36,037 bases of DNA from Brevundimonas sp. (GCF_003248455.1 NZ_QFNM01000047.1:1-36037); one strand, 5' to 3'; shown: positions 17,090 through 26,418, counted from the first letter of the stretch. Notes: generated from the letters alone by a model not told the origin. Program-made: numbers and translations.

Positions 17090-17982
17090 CAGGCGGTTTT
17101 CCGCTCTTGTTCGACGTAAGCGAGGGCGCAGGCTTTGCAGAGTTCGCGGATGCGGCCGATGTAGCTTTGGCGTTCGGCCACGGCGATGGCTCCGCGGGCG
17201 TCCATCAGGTTGAACAGGTGGCTGGCCTTCAGCACCTGGTCGTAGGCCGGCAGGACCAGGGGCTGCCCCTGGGGTCCGGTCATGGCCAAGAGGCGCGAGA
17301 CCTCGGCCACCATGTCCTCGAACCGGCGCTTCAGACCATCAACGTCATAGCCGTGGAAGTTGGCTTCCGACTGCTGGCGCTCGTTCTCCAGGAAAACCTC
17401 GCCATAGGTCAGCCCCTCCTTGGTGAACTTCAGATCGTAGACGTTGTCGACGCCCTGCACATACATGGCCAGACGCTCCAGCCCGTAGGTCAGCTCGCCC
17501 GACACCACATCCACCTCGATGCCGCCGACGCCCTGGAAATAGGTGAACTGCGTCACCTCCATCCCGTCGCACCAAACCTCCCAGCCCAGGCCCCATGCGC
17601 CGACGGTCGGGTTTTCCCAGTCGTCCTCGACGAAGCGGATGTCGTGCAACTTGGGATCGATTCCGATGGCCGCCAGCGATCCCAGATACAGCTCCTGAAG
17701 GTTGTCTGGGTTCGGCTTCAGGATGACCTGGTATTGATAATAGTGTTGGAGCCGGTTCGGGTTCTCGCCATAGCGGCCGTCGCCGGGGCGGCGGCTGGGC
17801 TGGACGTAGGCGGCCTTCCACGGCTTGGAGCCCAGGGCGCGCAGCACCGTCGCCGGGTGCAGCGTCCCCGCCCCCACCTCGATGTCATAGGGCTGCAGGA
17901 TGGCGCAGCCCTGATCGCCCCAATAGCGGTGAAGGGTCAGGATCAGGTCCTGGAACGCGAGCGGCTCAGTCGGGGTGGTCAA
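17089..17982 (-). CDS. glyQ: glycyl-tRNA synthetase alpha subunit
   Basis: The 297-residue class II aminoacyl-tRNA synthetase subunit holds the glycine and ATP sites. Visible marks are LILTLHRYWGDQGC at the N-terminus, YVQPSRRPGDGRYGENPNRL (motif 2 region), GWEVWCDGMEVTQFTYF and TYGLERLAMYVQG (motif 3 region). Length matches the family and no missing block is seen, in contrast to glyS. It precedes glyS with a TGATG overlap; the pair forms the essential tetramer. The upstream gene is the fasciclin protein, separated by a terminator, so glyQS has its own short promoter region at 17983-18003 or reads through from it. Confidence 0.97.
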   Translation of the reverse strand: MTTPTEPLAFQDLILTLHRYWGDQGCAILQPYDIEVGAGTLHPATVLRALGSKPWKAAYVQPSRRPGDGRYGENPNRLQHYYQYQVILKPNPDNLQELYLGSLAAIGIDPKLHDIRFVEDDWENPTVGAWGLGWEVWCDGMEVTQFTYFQGVGGIEVDVVSGELTYGLERLAMYVQGVDNVYDLKFTKEGLTYGEVFLENERQQSEANFHGYDVDGLKRRFEDMVAEVSRLLAMTGPQGQPLVLPAYDQVLKASHLFNLMDARGAIAVAERQSYIGRIRELCKACALAYVEQERKTA

Positions 17983-18003
17983 ATCGGGCTCGGGAGGGGC
18001 TGC

Positions 18004-18035
18004 AAAAAAGACGGCGGACCATAGGGCCCGCCGCC
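18004..18035 (-). terminator. rho-independent terminator after the fasciclin gene
   Basis: On the minus strand a GGCGG/CCGCC-based hairpin (with CC/GG inside and ATA-type loop) is followed by six T's (18009-18004). It lies 55 bp after the fasciclin stop and just before glyQ. Confidence 0.7.
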
Positions 18036-18089
18036 TCTCGCTTCAACTCGCCGCCCGCCCATTTGACGCCGGGCGCGGATCGGCCCGTC

Positions 18090-18830
18090 TTACTGCGGGG
18101 TCGGTGCCGTCTCCTCACCGCCGTCCGGGGCCGGATCGACCTGACCGTCGGTGGGATTCTGGACCGGGGGCGAGGCCGTGGTGGTCGTGGCCGCCGCCGG
18201 TTCGCCGCCGGGCGCCGTCGCCGGGGCGGCTTCGGCCGGGGCGGCGGCTTCCTCGTCGCCCATGGCGGCCAGGGATTCGGCCGGGTTCAGCACCTTGTCG
18301 ATGGGGAAGACCGCGCCGTTGGAGGCGTCAAGCTCGGCGCTGACCACGGTCGCGCCATCCGCCTTGATGGCCGAGCCCGTGCCGTCCAGCAGGATTTGGC
18401 TGTCGGCGGCCGTCGGCACGCCGCCGCGCTTGCCCTGGATCTGGTCGGGCGTCACATCGGCGGCGATGACGTGATAGAGCAGACGCTGGCGCAGCTCGGC
18501 TGCATTGGCCGGGTCCAGCAGGCGGGTGCGGTCCGCCTCGGGCAGGGCGGCGAAGGCCGCGTCCGTCGGGGCGAAGATCGAAATGGCCGGACGGCTGGCC
18601 AGGGTGTCGGTCAGCTGGGCGGCGTCCAGCGCAGCCAGCAGAGTGGTGAACTGACCGCTGGATTTCAGCACGTCCACGACGTTCTCGGCGGGGGCGGGCG
18701 TCGCCTGGGCCGCGGCGGTCTCGGCCGGGGCTTGCGCGGGCGTCGCGGCGGCGGTGCTTTCCTGAGCCAGGGCGGGGGCGGCCATCAGGGAGACCACGGC
18801 GGTCGCGGCAAGCAATTTGGCACGAAGCAT
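18090..18830 (-). CDS. secreted fasciclin (FAS1) domain protein
   Basis: The 246-residue protein starts with a signal peptide (MLRAKLLAATAVV core, cleavage near ALA|Q at about residue 22). An Ala/Pro-rich linker follows, then one FAS1 domain (about residues 50-185) with the family H1 motif SIFAPTDAAFAALP and the H2 segment LLYHVIAADV. The last 60 residues are a low-complexity Ala/Pro/Thr tail. FAS1 proteins act in adhesion or envelope/extracellular matrix; no partner can be named. I chose ATG 18830 because an upstream in-frame extension (to 19034) would bury the signal peptide. AAAAAGGA precedes the start. It has its own long 5' region and a terminator after it. Confidence 0.9.
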   Translation of the reverse strand: MLRAKLLAATAVVSLMAAPALAQESTAAATPAQAPAETAAAQATPAPAENVVDVLKSSGQFTTLLAALDAAQLTDTLASRPAISIFAPTDAAFAALPEADRTRLLDPANAAELRQRLLYHVIAADVTPDQIQGKRGGVPTAADSQILLDGTGSAIKADGATVVSAELDASNGAVFPIDKVLNPAESLAAMGDEEAAAPAEAAPATAPGGEPAAATTTTASPPVQNPTDGQVDPAPDGGEETAPTPQ

Positions 18831-18879
18831 GACGGTATCCTTTTTCTGTTTGAGGACCGCCGCAGGGAGACGACGGCCC

Positions 18880-18896
18880 GTTCCAGTCATCGGAAC
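18880..18896. promoter_or_regulatory. GTTCC-N7-GGAAC inverted repeat upstream of the fasciclin gene
   Basis: GTTCCAGTCATCGGAAC lies 50 bp before the start codon, with another GGTTCC at 18923-18928. It may be an operator or part of a -35 for an ECF factor with GGAAC, but no matching GTT -10 was found at the usual spacing. Confidence 0.3.
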
Positions 18897-19038
18897 TGAC
18901 ATTCCCAAGTCGGACACCGACGATCTGGTTCCGATATTTTGAAACAAACCGTAACTCTTGTGATGATCGCGGCGAAACCTCGGCGGATGCTGGGCAGGAG
19001 CGCCGAAATCGCCGGCATTCGGCCACAAGAGCAAGGCG

Positions 19039-19911
19039 TTACTGTACCGCCAGCCGTGTCGATCGGACCCAGGCGGCGGGGTGGGCCGAGGCCAGGGTTC
19101 GGGCCGCCGCCTCGGCCGCTTCGTGCGTGGGATAGAGGCCGAAGACGGTCGCCCCCGAACCGGACATCCGCGTCAGGGCGACCTCGGGCGTGGCCGCCAC
19201 CGCCGCCAGGGCGTCGCCAATGGCGGGCGTCAGGGCCAAGGCCGGCGCCTCCAAATCGTTACGCTGGACCGACAGCCAATCGAGCACGCCGCCGAGGCTC
19301 CAGTCGGCAGGCGGCGCCGGACGATCCGCCGCCGCGACGGGGCCGGCGTCATAGGCGCGATAGACGGCGCCGGTGGGCGAGGGAAGGCCGGGATTGAACA
19401 GCACGGCCGGCAGGGTCGGCAGACGCGGCTCGTCGGTCAGCCTCTCCCCCCGCCCCTCGGCCCAGGCGGTGTGCATCCACAGGCACATGGGGCCGTCGGC
19501 GCCGACCACGCCCGCCGCCGCTTCCAGGTCCGCATCGTCGATGTCGAGCGACAAGACCTCGCGCGCCAGCTTCAGCGCCGCCCCCGCATCGGACGATCCG
19601 CCGCCCAGGCCGGCCGCGACGGGAAGCTGCTTGTCCAGCGCCACCCGCAGCCCCGGCTCGCCCGTTCCGGCCGCCTGGCCCAGCCGACGCAGGGCGCGCA
19701 GGATGAGATTGCCGTCGCCGCCCGACAGGCCGCCTGCGAAGGGGCCGGCGACGGACAGGGACAACCGGTCCGACGGCTCGGCCGAAACCCTGTCCCCCAC
19801 GTCGGCGAAGGCGACCAGGCTGGTCAGCGGATGATAGCCGTCGGCGTCCACCGCCCCGACGTGCAGGAACAGGTTGATCTTGGCCGGAGCCAGGGCGGTC
19901 AGGGCGGGCAT
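19039..19911 (-). CDS. ispE: 4-diphosphocytidyl-2-C-methyl-D-erythritol kinase
   Basis: The 290-residue GHMP kinase phosphorylates CDP-methylerythritol in the MEP route to isoprenoids. Marks are the N-terminal LAPAKINLFLHVG with the catalytic Lys, the phosphate loop PVAAGLGGGSSDAGAAL (about residues 96-112) and the C-terminal RMSGSGATVFGLY. Length is normal. Its ATG (19911) lies 3 bp after the stop of the upstream periplasmic TPR gene at 19915, so the two are co-transcribed. The link between a TPR protein and ispE is positional only. The stop at 19039 is just beyond the fasciclin promoter region. Confidence 0.95.
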   Translation of the reverse strand: MPALTALAPAKINLFLHVGAVDADGYHPLTSLVAFADVGDRVSAEPSDRLSLSVAGPFAGGLSGGDGNLILRALRRLGQAAGTGEPGLRVALDKQLPVAAGLGGGSSDAGAALKLAREVLSLDIDDADLEAAAGVVGADGPMCLWMHTAWAEGRGERLTDEPRLPTLPAVLFNPGLPSPTGAVYRAYDAGPVAAADRPAPPADWSLGGVLDWLSVQRNDLEAPALALTPAIGDALAAVAATPEVALTRMSGSGATVFGLYPTHEAAEAAARTLASAHPAAWVRSTRLAVQ

Positions 19912-19914
19912 GAC

Positions 19915-21825
19915 CTATTGGGACACGCCCTTGGCGGCCGGAGCCGCCTCCAGCCCGTCGGCGATCTTGCGCTCGACTGCGGCGCGGCGTTCGTCGTCGG
20001 GGTCCAGCACCAGGACGCGGTTCCACAGCCAGACGGCCTCGCGCCGGCGGCCCACCTTCCAATAGGCGTCGCCCAGGTGGTCGTTGATCTCGGCGTTGGC
20101 CGGCTCCTTGTCGACGGCTTGTTCCAGCGTATCGACGGCGGTTTCGTACTGGCCCTGTTTGAACTGGGCCCACCCCAGCGAATCCTGGATGTTGCCGTTG
20201 TCGGGCTCCAGAGCATGGGCGCGGGCGATCATTTCGGCGCCTTCCTGGACGCGCAGGCCCTTGTCCACCCACAGATAGCCCAGATAGTTCAGCATGTCGG
20301 GATCGTTGGGCGCCGCCTGCAAGGCGGCCCAAAGCTCCGCCTCGGCTTCGGGCACGCGGCCCAGGGCCTCATAGGCCGCGCCGCGCAGGAAGCGGACGCC
20401 GGCCCCCTGATCCGCCGTGTTCAGAATCGGGCCGTCCAGCAAGGCCAAGGCCTCGTCGTGCTTCTTCAGCTGCATCAGTTGGCCAACCAGAACCTGGGCG
20501 ATGCGAGGGTCGTCGGGCGCGGCGGCGGCGGCGCGGCGCAGTTCGGCCAAGGCTTCTTCGGACTGGCCCTCCTCCTCCAGGCTGACGGCCATCTGGGCGC
20601 GCGCGGCGGCGTACAGGGACGGCGTCTCGGTCCCGATCCGCGACAGGGCCGCGCGGGCGGAGCTCTTCAGCCCGGCGCGGGCCAGAACCTGGGCCAGCTG
20701 ATATTCGGTCTCGTCTTCGGGATACAGGTTCTGGGCGAGGCGCAGATAGACGGCGGCGAACTCGTTGCCTCGCTCGGCCGAGGCCTGGGCGGCGGCCGTG
20801 ACCAGGGCCTGGGACGCGCCCTCGCGCAGATCGGGCAAGGCGGGGGGCCGCCCTCCCTCCTTCAGCCGTTGCAGCGCGCGGGCCACGCCCGGATCGGCGG
20901 GCTGGACCGCCATGGCGGCTTCATACAGGGCGATGGCGTCGTCGCGACGACCGCGCCGTTCCAGAAACTCGCCATAAGGCCGTTTGAACAGGGCGCCGAT
21001 GCCGGGCGCGTCGGCCGCCGCCTTCAGTTCGGCCTGGGCCTGGGCGTAGTCGCGGCGGCGCTCCAGCAGGGCCGCCCGGTTCATGCGGGCGAAGGCCAGG
21101 GTCAGGGGATCGCCCGCCGCAGGCGCGGGCTGAAGCGCGCGGGACCAGTCGCCGGCGGCCGCCGCGATCCAGGGCGAGACCAGAAGCCCCGCGCGGGCGT
21201 GCGGCGCGCCGATCGGCTGGGCCGCCAGGGCGGCGTTGGCGGCGCGGGCGTCGCCGTGGGCGTAGTCCTGAACCAGCCGCACCAGCCGTCCGCCCTCCAC
21301 GAAGGCTGGAGAGGCGGTCGCATCGGTCGGCGCGAGCGCGGCCGCCACGTCCAGATCGCCGGTCAGAAGCGCCGAGGTGAAGGCCTGTTCGCGCACCCGG
21401 GGCTGCTCGGGCGTCAGCCGTTCGGCCTGGGCCAGATAGTCCGCGCCGCTGCCCCCCTGCCCCTGCATCAGGGCCAGTTTGCCCGCCAGATACAGGCCAT
21501 AGGCGCTGCGCCCCTCGGCGTCCGTGGGCACCGGCGACCAAACGGCGGGGATGGGCGGCGTCGCCGGCGTGTCGGTGATGACGATGTGCGGATCGGGCGC
21601 GCTCTCCGCGCCGGGCGTCGCTTCGCGCGGCGCCTCCGGGGTCGCCGTCGGCGCCTGACCGGGAATAGGCTGGCCCGGCTCCAGGATCACGGCCGGCGGG
21701 TGGGTCTGCGGCGTGGGGGCGGGCGTGGCGGCGGGCGCGGTCTCCTGCGCGAAGGCTTGGGCGGCCACGGCCAGCGCGAGGACGGTCAGGGAAGCGGCGA
21801 ACAGGCGCGAACGGGAGGCGATCAT
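19915..21825 (-). CDS. periplasmic tetratricopeptide-repeat protein
   Basis: The 636-residue product starts with a signal peptide (MIASRSRLFAASLTVLALAV, cleavage near AFA|Q). A Pro/Ala/Thr-rich linker of about 60 residues follows, then TPR repeats across most of the remaining protein. The last repeats are the clearest (ALEPDNGNIQDSLGWAQFKQGQYETAVDTLEQAV and the next unit), with the usual small residues at positions 8 and 20. TPR arrays mediate protein-protein contacts; envelope assembly or secretion partners are typical, none identified. I prefer ATG 21825 over 21867 because the signal peptide begins there. It is followed 3 bp later by ispE. The ORF shows no interruption. Confidence 0.85.
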   Translation of the reverse strand: MIASRSRLFAASLTVLALAVAAQAFAQETAPAATPAPTPQTHPPAVILEPGQPIPGQAPTATPEAPREATPGAESAPDPHIVITDTPATPPIPAVWSPVPTDAEGRSAYGLYLAGKLALMQGQGGSGADYLAQAERLTPEQPRVREQAFTSALLTGDLDVAAALAPTDATASPAFVEGGRLVRLVQDYAHGDARAANAALAAQPIGAPHARAGLLVSPWIAAAAGDWSRALQPAPAAGDPLTLAFARMNRAALLERRRDYAQAQAELKAAADAPGIGALFKRPYGEFLERRGRRDDAIALYEAAMAVQPADPGVARALQRLKEGGRPPALPDLREGASQALVTAAAQASAERGNEFAAVYLRLAQNLYPEDETEYQLAQVLARAGLKSSARAALSRIGTETPSLYAAARAQMAVSLEEEGQSEEALAELRRAAAAAPDDPRIAQVLVGQLMQLKKHDEALALLDGPILNTADQGAGVRFLRGAAYEALGRVPEAEAELWAALQAAPNDPDMLNYLGYLWVDKGLRVQEGAEMIARAHALEPDNGNIQDSLGWAQFKQGQYETAVDTLEQAVDKEPANAEINDHLGDAYWKVGRRREAVWLWNRVLVLDPDDERRAAVERKIADGLEAAPAAKGVSQ

Positions 21826-21875
21826 GCCCCGACCCTTCACGGTTTTCCAGAACGGAGCAAGAGCCATCCCATACT

Positions 21876-22003
21876 CCGCTCATCCCCGCGCAAGCGGGGG
21901 ACCCAGCGCCTTGGGCGCACCATCTCTTGTTTCAGTTCACGCCGACGATCCAGGCGGAGACGATGTGAAAGAACTGGGTCCTCGCTTGCGCGGCGATGAG
22001 CGG
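21876..22003. repeat. long inverted repeat between the TPR gene and the ETF-QO gene
   Basis: Left arm 21876-21912 and right arm 21968-22003 are near reverse complements; each starts or ends with CCGCTCATC and contains CGCGCAAGCG plus GACCCAG. This is the common alphaproteobacterial extragenic palindrome as an inverted pair. It lies just after the ETF-QO stop, so it may protect or terminate that mRNA. Confidence 0.75.
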
Positions 22004-22019
22004 AATTCCTAGGGAAAGA

Positions 22020-23732
22020 TCACATGTTCGGATAGTTCGGGCCGCCGCCGCCCTCGGGCGTGGTCCAGACGATGTTCTGCGACGGGTCCTTGATGTCGCA
22101 GGTTTTGCAGTGGACGCAGTTCTGGGCGTTGATGACGAAGCGCGGATCGGCCTAAAGCCGGGCCGGTTCGCCATATTGGGGCAGGTTGACCCGGATCGGG
22201 ATCGACGGGTCCAGCAGCTTCAGATGGGCGGGCTGGTCCTCGGCGTGGTTGGTGTTGGAGATGAAGACCGACGACAGCTTGTCGAACGACAGCTTGCCGT
22301 CCGGCTTTGGATACGCGATCGGCTGGTGGTTCGCCGCCGGCTCGGTCGAGGCGGCGTCGGTCTTGCCGTGCTTCAGCGTCGGGATCGGGGACCAGCCGCC
22401 CAGCAGGGTGCGGCACCACATGTCGAACATGCCGAACACCCCGCCCAGGGTCGTGCCGAACTTGGACAGCAGGGGCTTGGCGTTCCTGACGACCGACAGC
22501 TCCTTGTAGACCCAGCTCTTTTCGAACGCCGTCTGATATTCGACCAGTTCGTCGCCGCCGCGCCCGGCCTGCACCGCCTCATAGGCGGCGTCGGCGGCCA
22601 GCATGCCGGTCTTCATCGCATTATGGCTGCCCTTGATGCGGGGCACGTTCACGAAACCGGCCGAACAGCCGATCAGGACGCCGCCGGGGAAGCTGAGCTT
22701 CGGAATGGACTGCAGCCCGCCCTCGGTGATGGCCCGCGCGCCGTAGGAAATGCGCGTCCCGCCCTCCAGATGTTTGGCGATCTCCGGGTGATGCTTGAAC
22801 CGCTGGAACTCGTCGAAGGGCGACAGGAAGGGATTCTTGTAGTTCAGGTGGACGACGTATCCGACGGCCACGTAGCGGTCGCCGAAGTGATACAGGAAGC
22901 TGCCGCCGCCGGTGTATTCGTCCAGCGGCCAGCCGGTCGTGTGCTGGGCCAGGCCGGGCTGGTGCTTGTCGGCCGGCACCTGCCATAGCTCCTTCAGGCC
23001 GATGCCGTATTTCTGGGGCGACTTGCCGTCCTGAAGCTTGTGGCGGGCGATGATGGTCTTGGCCAGGGAGCCGCGTACGCCCTCGGCGATGAAGACGTAT
23101 TTGCCGTGCAGTTCGATGCCGGGCTGGAAGTCGCCGGTCGGCTTGCCTTCGCGGTCGATGCCGAAGACGCCGGCGACGACGCCCTTCACCCGGCCTGTCT
23201 CCTCTTCCCAGACTACATGGCTGGCGGCCATGCCGGGATAGACCTCGACGCCCAGGGCCTCGGCCTGTTCGCCCAGCCAGCGCGTGACGTTGCCCAGCGA
23301 GGCGATGTAGCAGCCGTGATTGTGCATGAAGGGCGGCAGCAGCGGCATGGGCAGCGACGCCGACCCCTGCGGCCCCAGCAGCAGGAACCTGTCCTTGGTC
23401 ACGGGCGTCTCCAGCGGCGCGCCGCGTTCCTTCCAGTCGGGGAACAGTTCGTTCAGCGCCTTTGGGTCGATCACGGCGCCCGACAGGATATGGCCGCCGA
23501 CCTCGGCCGCCTTTTCCAGGACGGCGACGCTGATGTCCTTGCCGTCCTTTTCGGCGCGTTGCTTCAGTCGGATGGCGGCCGACAGGCCGGCGGGGCCGCC
23601 GCCGACGATCACGACGTCGTACTCCATTACCTCGCGCTCGACGCCCTCCAGCGCCTCGAGCGGCGGCAGATTGTCGATGATGGCTTCCTGACGGGCGTTT
23701 TCCGCGCCGCCTTCGATGGCGTCTTCGGCCAT
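22020..23732 (-). pseudogene. electron-transfer flavoprotein:ubiquinone oxidoreductase, interrupted by in-frame TAG
   Basis: ETF-QO passes electrons from acyl-CoA and amino-acid dehydrogenases to ubiquinone at the inner membrane. The FAD motif VVIVGGGPAGLSAAIRL, the GGHILSGAV stretch and KPDGKLSFDKLSSV are present. Translation from ATG 23732 stops after 526 residues at TAG 22152-22154. In the same frame the C-terminus continues (ADPRFVINAQNCVHCKTC...) to a normal TGA at 22020, with three of the four 4Fe-4S cysteines. Missing is the block that carries CPAGVYE with the first cysteine ligand, about 10-14 codons. So an in-frame deletion created the stop. The enzyme would lack its iron-sulfur domain. 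True lesion or assembly error; the upstream GTG/ATG extension to 23801 is not needed. Confidence 0.75.
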
Positions 23733-23822
23733 GGTTTCCCCTGAATCCCGGTTATCTGTGTGGTTATGCCGCTTATCGGAAGGTGACGCGGGGGCGGTCA
23801 AGGCTTATCGGTGGCCCGAGAC

Positions 23823-24635
23823 ATGAACGCGCAACCCCACGACATCGCTGCAGTCGAAAGCCTGCTCGCCTTCTGGCGGGATGCGGGGGTGGACGCCTGC
23901 TATGGCGATGCGCCGGTCGACCATACCCATGTGGCCCCGCCGCCGGCGCTGAAGGCGGTGCAGCGCGCGACCGCCTCGGTGGCTCCGCCGCTGGCCGGGC
24001 ATGCAGCCGAGGATGCGGTGGCGGAGGCGCGCCGGCTGGCCGCCGGCGCCGCGACGCTTCAGGACCTGGCCGCCGCCGTCGCGGCCTTTGAGGGCTGTCC
24101 CCTGCGCGGCATGGGCGCGACCCAGTCGGTGTTCGGCCGCGGCAATCCCAACGCCGCAGTGATGGTGATCGGCGAAGGTCCCGGCGCCGAAGAGGACCGG
24201 ATCGGCCAGCCCTTCGTCGGCAAGGCCGGCCAGTTGCTGGACCGGATGCTGGCGGCGGCGGGTCTTACCGATAGGGTCTTCATCATCAACACCGTCTTCT
24301 GGCGCCCGCCCGGCAACCGCACCCCCACGCCCCAGGAACAGGCGGTCTGCGCGCCCTTCGTGGAACGCGCCTTCGCCCTGCTTAAGCCCCGGGCCGTGCT
24401 GTTGCTGGGCGCCGCCGCTTCCAAGAGCGTGCTGCAGGCCGAGGAGGGGATCATGAGGTTGAGAGGCCGCTGGGGGGAGTGGAGACTGGCCGAAGGCGGC
24501 GTTTCGGCTCCGGTCATGCCGACCCTGCACCCGGCGTTTTTGCTGCGCCAGCCCCAGGCCAAGCGCCAGGTCTGGGCCGATTTGCTGTCCCTTGCTGTTC
24601 GCCTTGAAACGGACTCGGTTGAAGAACAAGGCTAA
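23823..24635 (+). CDS. family 4 uracil-DNA glycosylase
   Basis: The 270-residue protein removes uracil from DNA to start base excision repair. The first 90 residues are an Ala-rich extension. The core has MVIGEGPGAEEDRIGQPFVG (uracil-binding and catalytic motif 1), NTVFWRPPGNRTPTPQE and the C-terminal TLHPAFLLRQP (motif 2, His). Family 4 enzymes usually hold a 4Fe-4S cluster. Here I see GCPLR and AVCAPF cysteines but not an obvious complete set, as seems usual in this alphaproteobacterial subgroup (from memory). ATG 23823 is preferred; GTG 23811 would add four residues. It is divergent from the ETF-QO gene, sharing a short promoter region of about 90 bp. Confidence 0.9.
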   Translation: MNAQPHDIAAVESLLAFWRDAGVDACYGDAPVDHTHVAPPPALKAVQRATASVAPPLAGHAAEDAVAEARRLAAGAATLQDLAAAVAAFEGCPLRGMGATQSVFGRGNPNAAVMVIGEGPGAEEDRIGQPFVGKAGQLLDRMLAAAGLTDRVFIINTVFWRPPGNRTPTPQEQAVCAPFVERAFALLKPRAVLLLGAAASKSVLQAEEGIMRLRGRWGEWRLAEGGVSAPVMPTLHPAFLLRQPQAKRQVWADLLSLAVRLETDSVEEQG

Positions 24636-24727
24636 CGGCGGCATTGTGATGCTGACGACCATCGCCATACACGCGCCGCCTTTGTCCATATGACTGGCGG
24701 CCGTCGCCAACGAGGGGGCCGCCGCCT

Positions 24728-26416
24728 ATGCACCTGTTCCGCCGCGCGTTCCTCGCGCCGACGCTGACCGTCGCCGTCTGCGCCCTGTCTTGCGCAGCCT
24801 TGGCCGAGACGCCCTACGCCGGTTCAACGGCCGACATGAACGCCGGTTCCACCCGCCCCGTGGCCCTGAGCTCCGCCGACCGGATTTCCTACACCACCGC
24901 CTTCGACGCCCTGCGGCGCGGCGACATCGAGGCCGCCCGCGCCTCGGCCCGCCAGGCCCAGGATCGGGTGTTGCTGGGCCAGGTCGAGTTCGAGAGCCTG
25001 TTCCATCCCGACCACGTCGCCACCTATGAAGAACTGACGGCCTGGCTGGAAACCTATTCCGACCTGCCGTGCGCCGACCGGGTCTATACGCTGGCGCTGC
25101 GTCGCCGCCCGGACGGCGCGCCAGAGCCGGCGCGACCCGGCGGCCTGATCGGCCGCACCTGGAACAGCGTCGTCGACGCCGTCTCGGGCGGATCGACCGA
25201 AGATCCGATGAAGGCGGCGCGCGTCGCCTACAACAACGACGACCTGACCGGCGCCTCGGCCATCGGGCGCCAGATCGGCGACTGGTGGACCGTCGGCCTG
25301 GCGGAGTGGCGACTGGGCCAGTTCCACGAATCCTTCGCCGCCTTCGAGCGGGTGGCCAACGATCCGACCGAAGACCCCTGGGTGCGCGCCGGCGCCGCCT
25401 ATTGGACCGCGCGGGCGGCCTCGCAGTCCGGCCGCCAGGACCGGGTCGACGAATATCTGCACCTGGCCGGGCAGTGGCCCGCCACCTTCTACGGCCAGAT
25501 CGCCCTGCGTCAGTTGGGCGAGGAACCGGCGATCGAAAACATGGGGCCGCGCCCCTACGAGGCCGAGCCGCGTCTGCGCCGCGCCGCCTATGCGCCCCAG
25601 AGCGCCAGCGTCGAACCGACCGCGCTCGAAGCCTTCGTCCAGGCCGATCCGCGGGCCAGACGCACCGTCGCCTTCTACGAGGTCGGACGCCGCGCCGACG
25701 CCGAGACCGAACTGCGTTCCAACCTGCGCACCGCCGTCGGCGACGCCGCCAGGATGTGGACCGCCCTGGCCCGCGCCATCATGCCGGTCAACACCGCCGC
25801 CGAGGCCAGCCGCATCGACGCGACCCGCTATCCGACGCCGGATCTGACGCCCGAGGGCGGCTTCGTCATCGAAAAGGCCCTGGTCTATGCGCTGGCCCGC
25901 AAGGAAACCGACTTCAACCCGACGGCCCGCTCCAGCGTCGGCGCCTATGGGCTTATGCAGGTGATGCCGACGACGGCGGCGGAACTGAGCGGCGACCGCA
26001 GCTTCGTCAGCAATCCGACCCGCCTGTTCGACCCGGCGGTGAACCTCCGTCTGGGCCAGGCCTATATCAGCCGGATGCTGGCCCTGCCCGCCTTCCAGGG
26101 CGATCTGCTGCGTGCGGTGGCCTCCTACAACGCCGGGCCGGGGCCGATGCTGGCGGCGGTCAGAAAGCTGGGGCCGGACGCCGATCCGCTGCTGCTGATC
26201 GAGACGATCGACGTTCCCCAGGCGCGCGACTATGTCGAAAAGGTCGTGGCCAGCTACTGGATTTATCAGCGGATGTTCGGCGGCCCGTTGAAGACGCTGG
26301 ACGCTCTGGCGTCCGGGGCCAAGGCCGCGCCCATCGCCCTGGATTACGTCGCCCCGCCGCCCCAGCCCGAGCCGGTCCTGATCGCCCAGGCCGGCGCGCT
26401 GGGCGGCGGCCAGTAG
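24728..26416 (+). CDS. soluble lytic murein transglycosylase (SLT)
   Basis: The 562-residue enzyme cleaves the glycan strand of peptidoglycan, forming 1,6-anhydro-muramic ends. It has a signal peptide (to about residue 26), a helical solenoid typical of Slt70-like proteins (about 50-370), and the SLT catalytic domain around 380-530: ALARKETDFNPTARSSVGAYGLMQVMPTTA with catalytic Glu393, then SYNAGPG and the YV..V...Y end motif. The E-T-D-F variant replaces the usual E-S-x-F. The protein is predicted periplasmic. It is transcribed alone; the stop is only 2 bp from the end of a convergent small membrane gene. Confidence 0.92.
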   Translation: MHLFRRAFLAPTLTVAVCALSCAALAETPYAGSTADMNAGSTRPVALSSADRISYTTAFDALRRGDIEAARASARQAQDRVLLGQVEFESLFHPDHVATYEELTAWLETYSDLPCADRVYTLALRRRPDGAPEPARPGGLIGRTWNSVVDAVSGGSTEDPMKAARVAYNNDDLTGASAIGRQIGDWWTVGLAEWRLGQFHESFAAFERVANDPTEDPWVRAGAAYWTARAASQSGRQDRVDEYLHLAGQWPATFYGQIALRQLGEEPAIENMGPRPYEAEPRLRRAAYAPQSASVEPTALEAFVQADPRARRTVAFYEVGRRADAETELRSNLRTAVGDAARMWTALARAIMPVNTAAEASRIDATRYPTPDLTPEGGFVIEKALVYALARKETDFNPTARSSVGAYGLMQVMPTTAAELSGDRSFVSNPTRLFDPAVNLRLGQAYISRMLALPAFQGDLLRAVASYNAGPGPMLAAVRKLGPDADPLLLIETIDVPQARDYVEKVVASYWIYQRMFGGPLKTLDALASGAKAAPIALDYVAPPPQPEPVLIAQAGALGGGQ

Positions 26417-26418
26417 CT

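Noticed and set aside
19081..21999. 972-codon open frame on the + strand opposite ispE and the TPR gene
   Set aside because: It spans two genes and the repeat between them on the other strand, has low-complexity Arg/Gly/Gln composition and no motif.
22152..22154. Readthrough or recoding of the TAG in the ETF-QO gene
   Set aside because: Even if TAG were read, the first 4Fe-4S cysteine and its neighbours are still missing, and no special signal follows.
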